Source: an uncultured Duncaniella sp.
GTDB lineage: Bacteria; Bacteroidota; Bacteroidia; Bacteroidales; Muribaculaceae
NCBI GenBank assembly: GCA_910578615.1
Contig: CAJTRI010000001.1
Coordinates: 62,001-126,000, forward strand
Length of the DNA: 64,000 nucleotides
Direction of reading: 5' to 3'
A model generated the notes under the pieces. The model was not told the DNA's origin. It did no database searches and was given only the letters and a program-made list of their open reading frames with translations. The position numbers and the translations under genes were made by a program. This document shows, piece after piece, positions 51,733 through 60,122 of this stretch (the stretch's first letter is position 1; each line of letters opens with the position of its first letter).

Positions 51733-51746
51733 AAGGGGCCGTATAT

Positions 51747-51798
51747 AAGTTAATAGAGTCGACATGCGGATGCATCCGCATGTCGACTCTATTAACTT
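51747..51798. terminator. Perfect 52-base palindrome between trmD and manA
   Basis: 51747-51772 and 51773-51798 are exact reverse complements with no unpaired loop (26-base arms). It lies between converging genes, 15 bases from each stop, so it should work as a two-way terminator. Confidence 0.85.
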
Positions 51799-51813
51799 TA
51801 TCGTATTCTTATC

Positions 51814-52773
51814 TCAGCTCTGTATGGTCAGGAGTGAGACCGGCCCTATGGCGCTGAGTGATGTCATGGTAGCCGGGAATAAGAGCGTCTTTCCACGCAT
51901 GATGGGAAACGATGTCATGGCCGAGGTGTCAATCACGGCGCCTTCTCCTCCCACACACATTATGATGGTGAACGAGTCACGCGGATGCTCCACCGGGAGG
52001 GTCTTTCCCGCAGGGACATCGAGGCGTCTTACATCGAAATATTTGCAGGACGCGAGTACGGAGCCTTCTGGTGAAGACTTGTATTCAGGGTGCACCGTAT
52101 AGTCGATTGCGTCACGTGCCTCGGCGGTGTGGAGTTCGCGAGGATTTCCGTCTTTGTCGCGGCGGTCGTAGTCATAGATGCGGTAGGTGATATCAGATGT
52201 CTGTTGTATCTCGGCAAGCAGGTTTCCAGCACCTATGGCGTGTATTCGTCCGGCTGGAAGGAAGAATGTGTCGCCCGGGGCCGAGTCATGGGCGGCTATC
52301 GCGTCCATTATGGTATTGTCGGCCACCCTGCGCTCGTATTCATCGGGTGTCAGACTTTCTTTCAAGCCTGCATATATCTTGGCGCCGGGAGTAGTCTCGA
52401 TAATGTTCCACATCTCTGTCTTTCCGGGACAGTCATGACGTCTGTGTGCCAGATCGTCGTCAGGATGTACCTGTACCGAGAGGTCTGATTTGGCATCTAT
52501 GAGCTTGATAAGGAGTGGGAACGATGGGGCGTATTCCTTGAAATTCTTTTCCCCCATAAGCTCGGGGCCGTATTTTTCAATAAGTTCGGTCAGAGTCATA
52601 CCCTCGCACGGGCCGTGGTCGACAACGGAGACATGGCCCGGTACAGCTGATATCTCCCAGCTCTCACCTATCTGTGTCTGATCGGTGCGGATTCCTTTGA
52701 AGGGGGCTATTCGTTCTCCGCCCCAGATTACTGATTTGAGAAAAGGTGTGAAATGAAAAGGCTGGTTCAGCAT
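51814..52773 (-). CDS. manA: Mannose-6-phosphate isomerase, class I
   Basis: 319 residues. It interconverts mannose-6-phosphate and fructose-6-phosphate. LSVQVHPDDDLA contains zinc-binding His, KTEMWNIIETTPGAKIYAGLK follows, and the DTFFLPAGRIHAIGAGNLLAEIQQTSDITYRIYDYDR segment is typical of the cupin core. Last gene of the minus-strand group headed by rdgB; gap to the preceding gene 56 bases. Confidence 0.95.
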   Translation of the reverse strand: MLNQPFHFTPFLKSVIWGGERIAPFKGIRTDQTQIGESWEISAVPGHVSVVDHGPCEGMTLTELIEKYGPELMGEKNFKEYAPSFPLLIKLIDAKSDLSVQVHPDDDLAHRRHDCPGKTEMWNIIETTPGAKIYAGLKESLTPDEYERRVADNTIMDAIAAHDSAPGDTFFLPAGRIHAIGAGNLLAEIQQTSDITYRIYDYDRRDKDGNPRELHTAEARDAIDYTVHPEYKSSPEGSVLASCKYFDVRRLDVPAGKTLPVEHPRDSFTIIMCVGGEGAVIDTSAMTSFPIMRGKTLLFPATMTSLSAIGPVSLLTIQS

Positions 52774-52829
52774 AGAGTATGTGGTGTTTTTTTATCGTAT
52801 GAAATGGGAAAAATATGTTCCTTGAAGGA

Positions 52830-53354
52830 TTATAGCATATTGAGGGCCGATAGCTGTTCGATGACCTCGTGGCGGGAGAGGGTGCGGCGTGAGATGAGAG
52901 TAGAGGCGAAGTCGTGGGCCACGGACTGCACGCCGCGATGGGAGAATACCCGGGTGAGGTAAGAATAATTCTTGTCGAAAAGACGGTCTATCTCGTCCTC
53001 GTCAAGCTGGCAAGACTCGCGTCCCTCCCCTAAGGCGAGTTCGTGAAGTATGTCTTTCAGTTCGGCCGGAACGGAGGAGCTGCGGCTTACCATGTAACGG
53101 CACATGACATTGGATATGAGCATGGAGATTCCCAGATTGTAGTTTTTGAGAATCTGGTTCCATGCCGACTTTGCCGAGACACCCGGATTGCCGGCGAAAT
53201 AAAATTCGGGGACAAGGGAGACCATATCGTCAGGGTCGGAGTCAATGCATATGGATGCAAGCATCTCTTCGCCGTCATAGATTACGAGTCCCATGGCCAT
53301 TCCGGCAGCGCCATAGGCACGGTCGGATTCGGATGTATATCTGAGTTGTTCCAT
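52830..53354 (-). CDS. Conserved-looking protein of unknown function
   Basis: 174 residues, no signal peptide or membrane segment. It begins MEQLRYTSESDRAYGAAGMAMGLVIYDGEEML and contains a cluster of acidic and basic helices towards the end (LDEDEIDRLFDKNYSYLTRVFSHRG). No family recognised. The gene sits 22 bases after the PorZ-like gene's stop in the direction of transcription and 56 before manA, so it is probably in the same transcript. A cytoplasmic role is all that can be said. Confidence 0.7.
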   Translation of the reverse strand: MEQLRYTSESDRAYGAAGMAMGLVIYDGEEMLASICIDSDPDDMVSLVPEFYFAGNPGVSAKSAWNQILKNYNLGISMLISNVMCRYMVSRSSSVPAELKDILHELALGEGRESCQLDEDEIDRLFDKNYSYLTRVFSHRGVQSVAHDFASTLISRRTLSRHEVIEQLSALNML

Positions 53355-53376
53355 ATATCTTTAACAATAAAGAGGT

Positions 53377-55779
53377 CTAATTGATTACGAGGATTTTCGT
53401 CACGACGTCTCCGGCAGATGATGTATCGCCGGATGTGGATGCGAGGACATAATAGACTCCTGAACGCACCCGTTCGCCGGAATGGTTGCATACGTCCCAT
53501 ATTGCCGTCCCTCCTTCCGAATGGGTCTGATAGACGGTGTGGAATCCGGCGTCCACTATCTTTACCATCGAGTCGGCCATGAGTCCCTGTATGGTTACCC
53601 ACCCCGTATAGTCAGGGGTGACCGGGTTGGGGTAGGCATAGACATCAGAATAATCCTCGTGGGCCGGCCCTGAGGTAGAGGAAAATTCGAGTAGTCCCGA
53701 CATCGTGCCGACAAAGACCGAGCCGGAACCGGGATCGGCATATATTGCCGTGACGGTATTGGTGGGCAGGGGGGAGTTGGAGGTATTGTAGTTGGCAAGA
53801 ATCTCGTCTCCGTTTTCGCTGACGAGGAATATTCCCGATGCCTCGGTTCCGAGCCACTTGCGGTTGGAGTTGTCAACGGCAATGGAGCATACGCGGTCAC
53901 TTTCGAGCAGATAGTCAGCCAGATTTGTCCCGTCGTTGCGGGGCACCTTGACGCGGTTTATGTTGAAGTCGGTTGAGAGTGCGCGGGTCGGGTTGGGTAT
54001 GGAGATGACTCCCGAGGTGGTGCCTATCCACACCTGTCCGTTGTGGTCTTCTGTCATGCAGAGGAAGAACTCCGGGCTGAATTTCTTGCCGTCCTGGTCG
54101 GTGATGTTGCGCCATTCCATGTGTGAGGCCTTTGATTTGTCATTCGGGTCTCCTCCGTGGCCGAAAGCCACGAATCCGTTCTCGTTTTTACTGTCAAAGA
54201 TTATGGCTACGTCACTTTTCATGAGCGGGAGTACTGTCACATCCTTCGATGTTATCATGCTGCCTATGTCGGGTCTTATCCAGTCCTCTTTTTTGACGTT
54301 TGCTATGTCGCGGCGTTTGGCCGAAGGCAATATCATAAGGGAGGGGATAGTTGCGGATCCGCCGACATATCCGACCCACAGATTGCCGTAACGGTCAAAC
54401 TTTATTGATGACGGGGCAAAGATCCAGTTGCCCATCTTTGTCATTATCGAGTTTGAGCCGTCTATCAGATTGATCTGTTTTCCGTCCTTGAAGACATAGA
54501 CACCACGGTCGGTCGATGCCACATAGACCACCGACGGGTCATCCGGGTCTTCGGCAATGGCGGTCGGGGCTATTATATCCCTTCCGTCCGAGGTAGGCGG
54601 ATAGAAATTAGTGAATGTGCCGTCACGGAATAGCGCCGCCTCCATAATGACATCCGTTCGGTCGCTGGTTCCTATGGGGTGGTTGTGGGACTGTCCTATG
54701 TTGGCCGCATATAATCCCCTTCCGTCGGCAGTGGGGTAGATACGGCATATATTGGTCAGCGATATGGCATCGGACGGAACGGATTTGTCACGTTTTACGG
54801 TCACTTTTCCGTCAGAGGTAACTGTGTAGTTGCCAAGACCCGAGGGATCACCGGCCCATACGGATGTACCGTCCCATGACGAGAACATATTTCCGTCAAG
54901 GGTTGCCGGCATGGCCGTTTCCGCTTTTGCCATGGCCTCTTCTGTGAGGGTATAATATCCTGCGGGGGTGGTGTTTGAAAAGAAATAGAGGCCGTCCTTG
55001 CCGTGTTGCAGTTCACGGGCCTTTATGCCGGTATTGACGGCGCCCCATTTTTTAGCATTGATACGTCTCACAGTCCCGGCCTGTATCACCGGGTAATATT
55101 GGCCTGCATACGGACTGTCTTTATCCATGGACTCGGCTTTGGTTATCGACCATGGCTCCCTTCCTATGAGAGTGAAGTTTTCAAGTGTGTTTATTCGTGA
55201 TCCGTGGGCTATGGAGTAGATATGGTAATACCCGTCTACTTTGTCACCCATAATAATCATGATCCGTTCGGAATCTACTGCGAGACACTGTACGGGACGG
55301 TTATAGATTCCCGATTCTCTCACCTCGTGGTTCTTTCCGTTGTAGATGACGAGGCCGAACGGGGTGGCCACATAGATGTCGCCTCCGTAAAACTTCACGT
55401 CGTTGACGGCCTTGGTCACCGGGATTGTCGCGTCCTTTATGTCCGGGAGGTTTATGCGGGTTCCGTCCGGGAGGAGTATGTCCATGTTTCCGTTGGAAAA
55501 GGCCACGAGGAGATATTCTTCATCGTAGTTGAAGAATATCTTGTCCACGGAGACATCCGAGAGGTCTGTCCCGCACTGGAAATGCCGTGTCTCGTCAGCC
55601 TTCTTGTCATAGGCATAAAGGGAGCCGGCCGTGATGTAATATACCTTGTCGGGGGTGTCTGTAAGGGCCGAAAACTTTCCGAATGACGGGAACTGCCTCC
55701 AAGAACCTGTCGCAAGCTGAGCGTTTGCGGTCAGGAGTAGCCCCATGATGGAGAGAAATATGGATAGTCGTTTGAGCAT
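53377..55779 (-). CDS. PorZ-like double beta-propeller secreted protein
   Basis: 800 residues with signal peptide MLKRLSIFLSIMGLLLTANA. Residues 20-700 carry repeated blades (NGNMDILLPDGTRINLPD, GLVIYNGKNHEV, DRGVYVFKDGKQIN, GTTSGVISIPNPT), the two-propeller layout of PorZ. The last 85 residues (DVYAYPNPVTPDYTGWVTIQGLM, then VRSGVYYVLASTS) form a type IX secretion C-terminal domain-like fold. In Porphyromonas PorZ takes part in attaching A-LPS to exported proteins. Length is close to that of PorZ (about 780). No other type IX component is in the window. It follows rdgB by 18 bases. Confidence 0.72.
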   Translation of the reverse strand: MLKRLSIFLSIMGLLLTANAQLATGSWRQFPSFGKFSALTDTPDKVYYITAGSLYAYDKKADETRHFQCGTDLSDVSVDKIFFNYDEEYLLVAFSNGNMDILLPDGTRINLPDIKDATIPVTKAVNDVKFYGGDIYVATPFGLVIYNGKNHEVRESGIYNRPVQCLAVDSERIMIIMGDKVDGYYHIYSIAHGSRINTLENFTLIGREPWSITKAESMDKDSPYAGQYYPVIQAGTVRRINAKKWGAVNTGIKARELQHGKDGLYFFSNTTPAGYYTLTEEAMAKAETAMPATLDGNMFSSWDGTSVWAGDPSGLGNYTVTSDGKVTVKRDKSVPSDAISLTNICRIYPTADGRGLYAANIGQSHNHPIGTSDRTDVIMEAALFRDGTFTNFYPPTSDGRDIIAPTAIAEDPDDPSVVYVASTDRGVYVFKDGKQINLIDGSNSIMTKMGNWIFAPSSIKFDRYGNLWVGYVGGSATIPSLMILPSAKRRDIANVKKEDWIRPDIGSMITSKDVTVLPLMKSDVAIIFDSKNENGFVAFGHGGDPNDKSKASHMEWRNITDQDGKKFSPEFFLCMTEDHNGQVWIGTTSGVISIPNPTRALSTDFNINRVKVPRNDGTNLADYLLESDRVCSIAVDNSNRKWLGTEASGIFLVSENGDEILANYNTSNSPLPTNTVTAIYADPGSGSVFVGTMSGLLEFSSTSGPAHEDYSDVYAYPNPVTPDYTGWVTIQGLMADSMVKIVDAGFHTVYQTHSEGGTAIWDVCNHSGERVRSGVYYVLASTSGDTSSAGDVVTKILVIN

Positions 55780-55797
55780 GTTGTAACAGAGAGAGAT

Positions 55798-56376
55798 TTA
55801 TGGGTTCAGGAGGAATGCCAGCAGTTTGGCCGTGGCCCGTCCGCGATGGCTTATGGCATTTTTCTCATCGGGCGACATGAGGGCGAAAGAACGGTCTGAC
55901 TCGTAGGGCCGGAAGACTGGGTCATATCCGAATCCGGCCTCTCCTTGTGCTGAGGTGAGAATCTCACCATCCACCCGTCCTTCGAAGATATGTTCCTTTC
56001 CGTCAAGGATAAGGCAGATTTCGGTCACGAACCTTGCCGAACGGGCGGATATTCCTTCGAGATTTTTTAGGAGGAGGGCCATGTTGGCCTTGCTGTCGTG
56101 TCCCGGCCCTGCATAGCGGGCCGAGTAGACGCCGGGCGCGCCTCCGAGGGCGTCAACCATCAGGCCGGTATCGTCGGCAAAACAGTCAAAACCATAATGT
56201 TCTTTGACGAACCGGGCCTTCTGACGCGCGTTTCCTTCGAGGGTAGAGGAGGTTTCGGGTATATCCTCATGACAGCCTATGTCGTTGAGTGACAAGATTC
56301 TGAACCTGCCGTCCACGATGCGGCGTATTTCCTCGATTTTATGAGCGTTGTTGGTGGCGAATACTAATTCCTGCAT
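55798..56376 (-). CDS. rdgB: Non-canonical purine NTP pyrophosphatase (RdgB/HAM1)
   Basis: 192 residues. It hydrolyses dITP, XTP and similar to monophosphates, sanitising the nucleotide pool. MQELVFATNNAHKIEEIRRIV, FADDTGLMVDALGGAPGVYSARYAG and GFGYDPVFRP are all present. First gene of the minus-strand group rdgB, PorZ-like, unknown, manA; a strong promoter lies 56 bases upstream. Confidence 0.96.
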   Translation of the reverse strand: MQELVFATNNAHKIEEIRRIVDGRFRILSLNDIGCHEDIPETSSTLEGNARQKARFVKEHYGFDCFADDTGLMVDALGGAPGVYSARYAGPGHDSKANMALLLKNLEGISARSARFVTEICLILDGKEHIFEGRVDGEILTSAQGEAGFGYDPVFRPYESDRSFALMSPDEKNAISHRGRATAKLLAFLLNP

Positions 56377-56431
56377 AGCTATAATAACGAGCCGGATTGT
56401 GATTTATTTGGCCCGGGACAGATAATAACTG

Positions 56432-56463
56432 CAAAGATAACAACAATTAAGAATAAGTGCAAA
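56432..56463 (-). promoter_or_regulatory. Promoter of rdgB and following genes
   Basis: The minus strand has TATCTTTG (56432-56439) and TTTG (56460-56463) 20 bases upstream, an excellent match to the Bacteroidetes consensus. Confidence 0.7.
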
Positions 56464-56495
56464 TCGGCGTGTCGGTGTGACTGTGATAGGGAATA

Positions 56496-56527
56496 TTTGT
56501 TATTAAGGCCGATAATTGCTAATTTTG
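56496..56527 (+). promoter_or_regulatory. Promoter of the membrane protein/GT2 pair
   Basis: TTTG at 56496-56499 and TAATTTTG at 56520-56527, 20 bases apart, 7 bases before the ATG. Confidence 0.65.
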
Positions 56528-56534
56528 TGGCTGT

Positions 56535-57683
56535 ATGGAACGATTGAAGGACAAATATCTGATGTCACCCTTTGTGGCACGTACCTCCATGGCGGTCTTT
56601 TTGCTTGTCAACATTCTGTTTGTAATCAAGTATGCGTCAAGGATAAGTGTTCCCGTAGCCGTGGGAGGCGTAGCGGCCTATCTGCTTATTGTCGCGGCAT
56701 GTTTCTATGTGAGTGGGAGGATCAGGCGTCCTGTCATACTGGTGGGTATACTGGCTTACTCTGCCGGTATGCTTTTCGTGGCGTCAATGGTTCCTATGGA
56801 AACGCTTAATGTAGACCGATGGGAGGTCATTACCGCTTTCTGGAATGCGGTTGAGAACGGCGAATACCCCTATTTCGCACATGCGTGCAACTCTGGAAAT
56901 CCTCCGGGGCCGTCTCCTGTCTACTTTTTCCTTTCCTATCCGTTCTATAAGACGGGGCTGTTTCAATGCATGGCCCTTATGGCTCTGTGGCTGTGGGTGC
57001 TGTTCGTGCCGTCAAGAGCCTTTGTTTCCAATCGTCACAGGGCGCTCACCATACTTTTGTTCATGTGTTCCCCTGTCCTTGCCTACGAGATCGTCACCCG
57101 GAGCACCATATTGTTCAACGCCGTGATATTTTTCATCTGGGCGGTCTACTTTGTCAGGTTTCCGCTGTGGCATCCTGTCGCAGTCATTGGCAACGCATTG
57201 CTGCTCGGGTTCATACTTGCCACACGAAGCGCCTACGTGGTTCCTGTCCTTGTGTTTGGTTTTTACTATCTGTCGAGCCGGTGGCGTGAGGACAGGGTCA
57301 AGATTGTGTTGTGGGGACTGGTGGCATTCGTGGCATATGCCTCGGTGTTCGCGCTGCTTGTACTGATATGGGGGCTTGACTCTTTCCTGACATGCAATCC
57401 GTTCATGGTGCAGAGCGAGATGATAATACCCATGTGGCTGGCATGTCTGCTTCTCGGGATGTCCGTGGCGGCAGGCCTTGTAAGCCGCACCCCCGTCATG
57501 GCCATATGGCTGTCGGGGATTATACTGTTTGTGTCGGGTTTATCGCAGATTGTGCTTGTATCCGTCTTGAACGGCTTCCATAATGCCTTTGTGGAGAGCC
57601 ATGCCGACATTACCTATATGCTTCTGGGTCTTCCGTTTTTATTATATTTCATTAATGCACGATGCTTGGCGGGAAGAGAATAA
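56535..57683 (+). CDS. Polytopic membrane protein, possible GT-C glycosyltransferase
   Basis: 382 residues with about ten membrane helices. A loop DRWEVITAFWNAVENGEYPYFA after the second or third helix has the D-R and G-x-x-P-Y pattern seen in polyprenyl-phosphate-sugar-using GT-C enzymes, and FVESHADITYMLLGLPFLLYF closes it. No other signature. The GT2 gene starts inside it (22-base overlap), so the two are coupled and probably act on the same lipid-linked sugar. The transferase role is inference. Confidence 0.6.
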   Translation: MERLKDKYLMSPFVARTSMAVFLLVNILFVIKYASRISVPVAVGGVAAYLLIVAACFYVSGRIRRPVILVGILAYSAGMLFVASMVPMETLNVDRWEVITAFWNAVENGEYPYFAHACNSGNPPGPSPVYFFLSYPFYKTGLFQCMALMALWLWVLFVPSRAFVSNRHRALTILLFMCSPVLAYEIVTRSTILFNAVIFFIWAVYFVRFPLWHPVAVIGNALLLGFILATRSAYVVPVLVFGFYYLSSRWREDRVKIVLWGLVAFVAYASVFALLVLIWGLDSFLTCNPFMVQSEMIIPMWLACLLLGMSVAAGLVSRTPVMAIWLSGIILFVSGLSQIVLVSVLNGFHNAFVESHADITYMLLGLPFLLYFINARCLAGRE

Positions 57684-58402
57684 CCGTGGTGATGCCGGCC
57701 TATAATGCCGCGCTGACCCTTGAAAAGACTCTCGGGGAGATTCCCCGGGATATTGTTGACAATGTTATCCTTGTGGATGATTGCAGTTCCGACGGGACTG
57801 TGGCTCTGGCCCATAGTCTCGGGATTGAGTATGTGGTCAGCCATGACCGAAACAAGGGTTACGGAGGCAATCAGAAGACATGCTATGACAAGGCGCTCGA
57901 AATAGGTTCGGACATAGTGGTGATGCTCCATCCCGACTACCAGTATACTCCTCTTCTTGTCACTGCCATGTCCTCGATTATAGCCTGTGGTCTTTATCCC
58001 GTCGTGTTCGGGTCAAGGATACTTGGAAAGGGATGGCGCAAGGGAGGTATGCCGCTATACAAGTATGTCTGCAACCGGGTGCTGACCTTTGTCCAGAATC
58101 TGTTGATGATGCAGAAGCTTTCAGAATATCATACAGGTTATCGTGCCTATTCGGCCGAGGTGTTGAAATCCATAGACTACGGTAAGTGTAGTGACGATTT
58201 TGTGTTTGACAACCAGATTGTGGCACAGATATTTGCCAAAGGATACGAGGTTGCCGAGGTTACCTGTCCCACAAAATATTTTGACGAGGCTTCCTCGATA
58301 AACTTCCGCCGCAGTCTCCGTTACGGTTTTGGAGTGCTAAATGTCTCTTTGAGATATTTTCTTGACAGGCTTGGTATTGTGAAATACGGCATAATAAGAT
58401 AG
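57662..58402 (+). CDS. Family 2 glycosyltransferase (polyprenyl-phosphate sugar synthase-like)
   Basis: 246 residues, no membrane helices. RITVVMPAYNAALTLEKTL opens the GT-A fold; VDDCSSDGT and the nucleotide-binding LHPDYQYTP (in place of the usual DxD) follow. The HTGYRAYSAEVL segment corresponds to the family's acceptor-binding region. It resembles dolichol-phosphate mannose/glucose synthases and likely loads a sugar on undecaprenyl phosphate for the membrane protein encoded just upstream. It starts within the preceding gene. Confidence 0.88.
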   Translation: MLGGKRITVVMPAYNAALTLEKTLGEIPRDIVDNVILVDDCSSDGTVALAHSLGIEYVVSHDRNKGYGGNQKTCYDKALEIGSDIVVMLHPDYQYTPLLVTAMSSIIACGLYPVVFGSRILGKGWRKGGMPLYKYVCNRVLTFVQNLLMMQKLSEYHTGYRAYSAEVLKSIDYGKCSDDFVFDNQIVAQIFAKGYEVAEVTCPTKYFDEASSINFRRSLRYGFGVLNVSLRYFLDRLGIVKYGIIR

Positions 58403-58829
58403 GTTTTCAGGCCGGTGTGGTCGTAGCGAAGCGTATTCTGGCGGAGAAGTTAATAGACAGACGCTGTGGGGCCGGAGTGTGTCTTTATTATTCGGCATGA
58501 CTCGCAGTGCGATAATTGTCAGTTAGTTCGTGTAATATTCTGATATTTAACTTATTGAATGCGTTTGTGTCTTCAAGGAAGGCTTATTGTTGATTCTCCC
58601 GTCCATGTTGTGGGATAAGGTCAGAGGGTTCTTGTGTGAGGTATGAAAACGTGTTTTTTGCCTTGTCGCGAGATTTACAATTGCAAATCAAACCGTGGCT
58701 GTCACACAGGGAATTGACTGTAAAGTTAAAAAAAATTTCAAATATTAGGGTTAAGTGGTGTTTAGATTTGCAAATTATTTAGTAACTTTGAGGCCTTAAA
58801 TATCTACCTTTCACCTAACGAGCTAACAG
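58403..58829 (+). promoter_or_regulatory. Gene-free interval upstream of the division and cell-wall cluster, with a -7 box
   Basis: 427 bases with no credible gene on either strand. TAACTTTG at 58783-58790, 39 bases before rsmH, is the likely promoter of the cluster. mraZ, which often heads this cluster in other bacteria, is not here, and no remnant of it could be read. Confidence 0.5.
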
Positions 58830-59750
58830 ATGGAAAGCGAAGTCTATCACATCCCGGCACTTCTCCCCGAGACAATCGGGGCGCTTGACGTGCATCCGGG
58901 CGGAATCTACGTCGATGCCACCTATGGCGGCGGCGGCCATTCGCGTGCCATCATAGAACATCTCGACACTGCCTCCGGGGGGCATCTTTATTCCTTTGAC
59001 CAGGATCTTGATGCCGTGGAGCGCGCTCCGGGTGATGATGACCGTTTCACGATGGTCTACTCCAATTTTCGTTTCATCACCAACTTCATGCGCTACTATG
59101 GCGTGGAGGCTGTGGACGGCGTGCTTGCCGACCTCGGGGTTTCGTTCCATCACTTCGACTCTCCCGGACGTGGATTCTCGTTCCGTGCCGACGGCCCGCT
59201 TGATATGCGCATGAACCGCTCGGCCGGACGTCCAGCTTCCGCGCTTCTGCGTGAGGCCGACGAGGAGTCGCTTGCCGATATCTTCAAGATTTATGGCGAG
59301 CTTGCGCAGGGACGCCGCCTTGCCCGTGCCATAGTCAAGGCCCGCGAGGGAGGCGAGGATTTCGGGACTGTCAGCTCACTGCTCGACGTGATCCGTCCGC
59401 TCATCGACCCTCGCAAAGAAAAGAAGGAGCTTGCTCAGGTATTCCAGGCTCTGCGTATCGAGGTCAATGACGAGATGGGCGCCCTCAGGGAGCTATTGCT
59501 CGGAGCTTTGAAGGTGCTCCGCCCCGGCGGACGTATCGCGGTGATTACCTATCATTCTCTCGAAGACCGCATGGTGAAGAACTTCTTCAAGACCGGCGAC
59601 TTTGCCGGAAAGGTAGACAAAGACTTCTTCGGGAGGGTCAGCGCTCCCCTGAAACCTCTCGGTAACCGCCCCGTGACCCCTTCGGAAGACGAGGTGGCCC
59701 GCAATCCACGCTCCCGCAGTGCCAAGCTGCGGGTGGCTGTAAAGTTATAA
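58830..59750 (+). CDS. rsmH: 16S rRNA (cytosine-N4)-methyltransferase
   Basis: 306 residues. It methylates C1402 of 16S rRNA. YHIPALLPETIGAL, YVDATYGGGGHSRAI (SAM site) and LADLGVSFHHFDSPGRGFSF are diagnostic; KVLRPGGRIAVITYHSLEDRMVKNFF is near the end. It opens the division and cell-wall cluster; the FtsL-like gene starts 15 bases after its stop. Confidence 0.96.
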   Translation: MESEVYHIPALLPETIGALDVHPGGIYVDATYGGGGHSRAIIEHLDTASGGHLYSFDQDLDAVERAPGDDDRFTMVYSNFRFITNFMRYYGVEAVDGVLADLGVSFHHFDSPGRGFSFRADGPLDMRMNRSAGRPASALLREADEESLADIFKIYGELAQGRRLARAIVKAREGGEDFGTVSSLLDVIRPLIDPRKEKKELAQVFQALRIEVNDEMGALRELLLGALKVLRPGGRIAVITYHSLEDRMVKNFFKTGDFAGKVDKDFFGRVSAPLKPLGNRPVTPSEDEVARNPRSRSAKLRVAVKL

Positions 59751-59765
59751 CACCACGAGTTGTCA

Positions 59766-60119
59766 ATGGCAAAAGCCAAAAAAAAATCCAAGGAGACGGC
59801 CCGTAAGCCGTCGTTCATATACCGCCTTTTCCATGGCACGCTTCTGTCGAGCGACTTCTTCGCACGACACTGGCTTCCCACGCTTCTCTTCATTCTGGTC
59901 ATGATGGTCTACATCACAACGAAGTATACCTGTAAGACCAATATGGAGAAAATAGCCGCTCTGGAAAAGAAACTCGAAATAGTGGAAAACGAGCGTTCAC
60001 GAGAGCGGTCGGCATTTATGAGCCGCATCCGCGAGACCTCCATGCAACAGCTCGTTGACTCGATGCACCTCAACCTCAGGGTACAGCCGCAACCCCCGTT
60101 CAAAATTCCCCGTAGATAG
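59766..60119 (+). CDS. FtsL-like small division protein
   Basis: 117 residues from ATG 59766 (the frame opens with an upstream TTG at 59760). A basic cytoplasmic N-terminus (MAKAKKKSKETARKPSF) precedes one membrane helix near residues 35-57 (LPTLLFILVMMVYITTKY), then a coiled coil (NMEKIAALEKKLEIVENERSRERSAF). This bitopic layout, between rsmH and ftsI, is that of FtsL. It would act with FtsB/FtsQ in the divisome. Sequence identity to FtsL is always low, so position carries much of the argument. Confidence 0.82.
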   Translation: MAKAKKKSKETARKPSFIYRLFHGTLLSSDFFARHWLPTLLFILVMMVYITTKYTCKTNMEKIAALEKKLEIVENERSRERSAFMSRIRETSMQQLVDSMHLNLRVQPQPPFKIPRR

Positions 60120-60122
60120 ACC

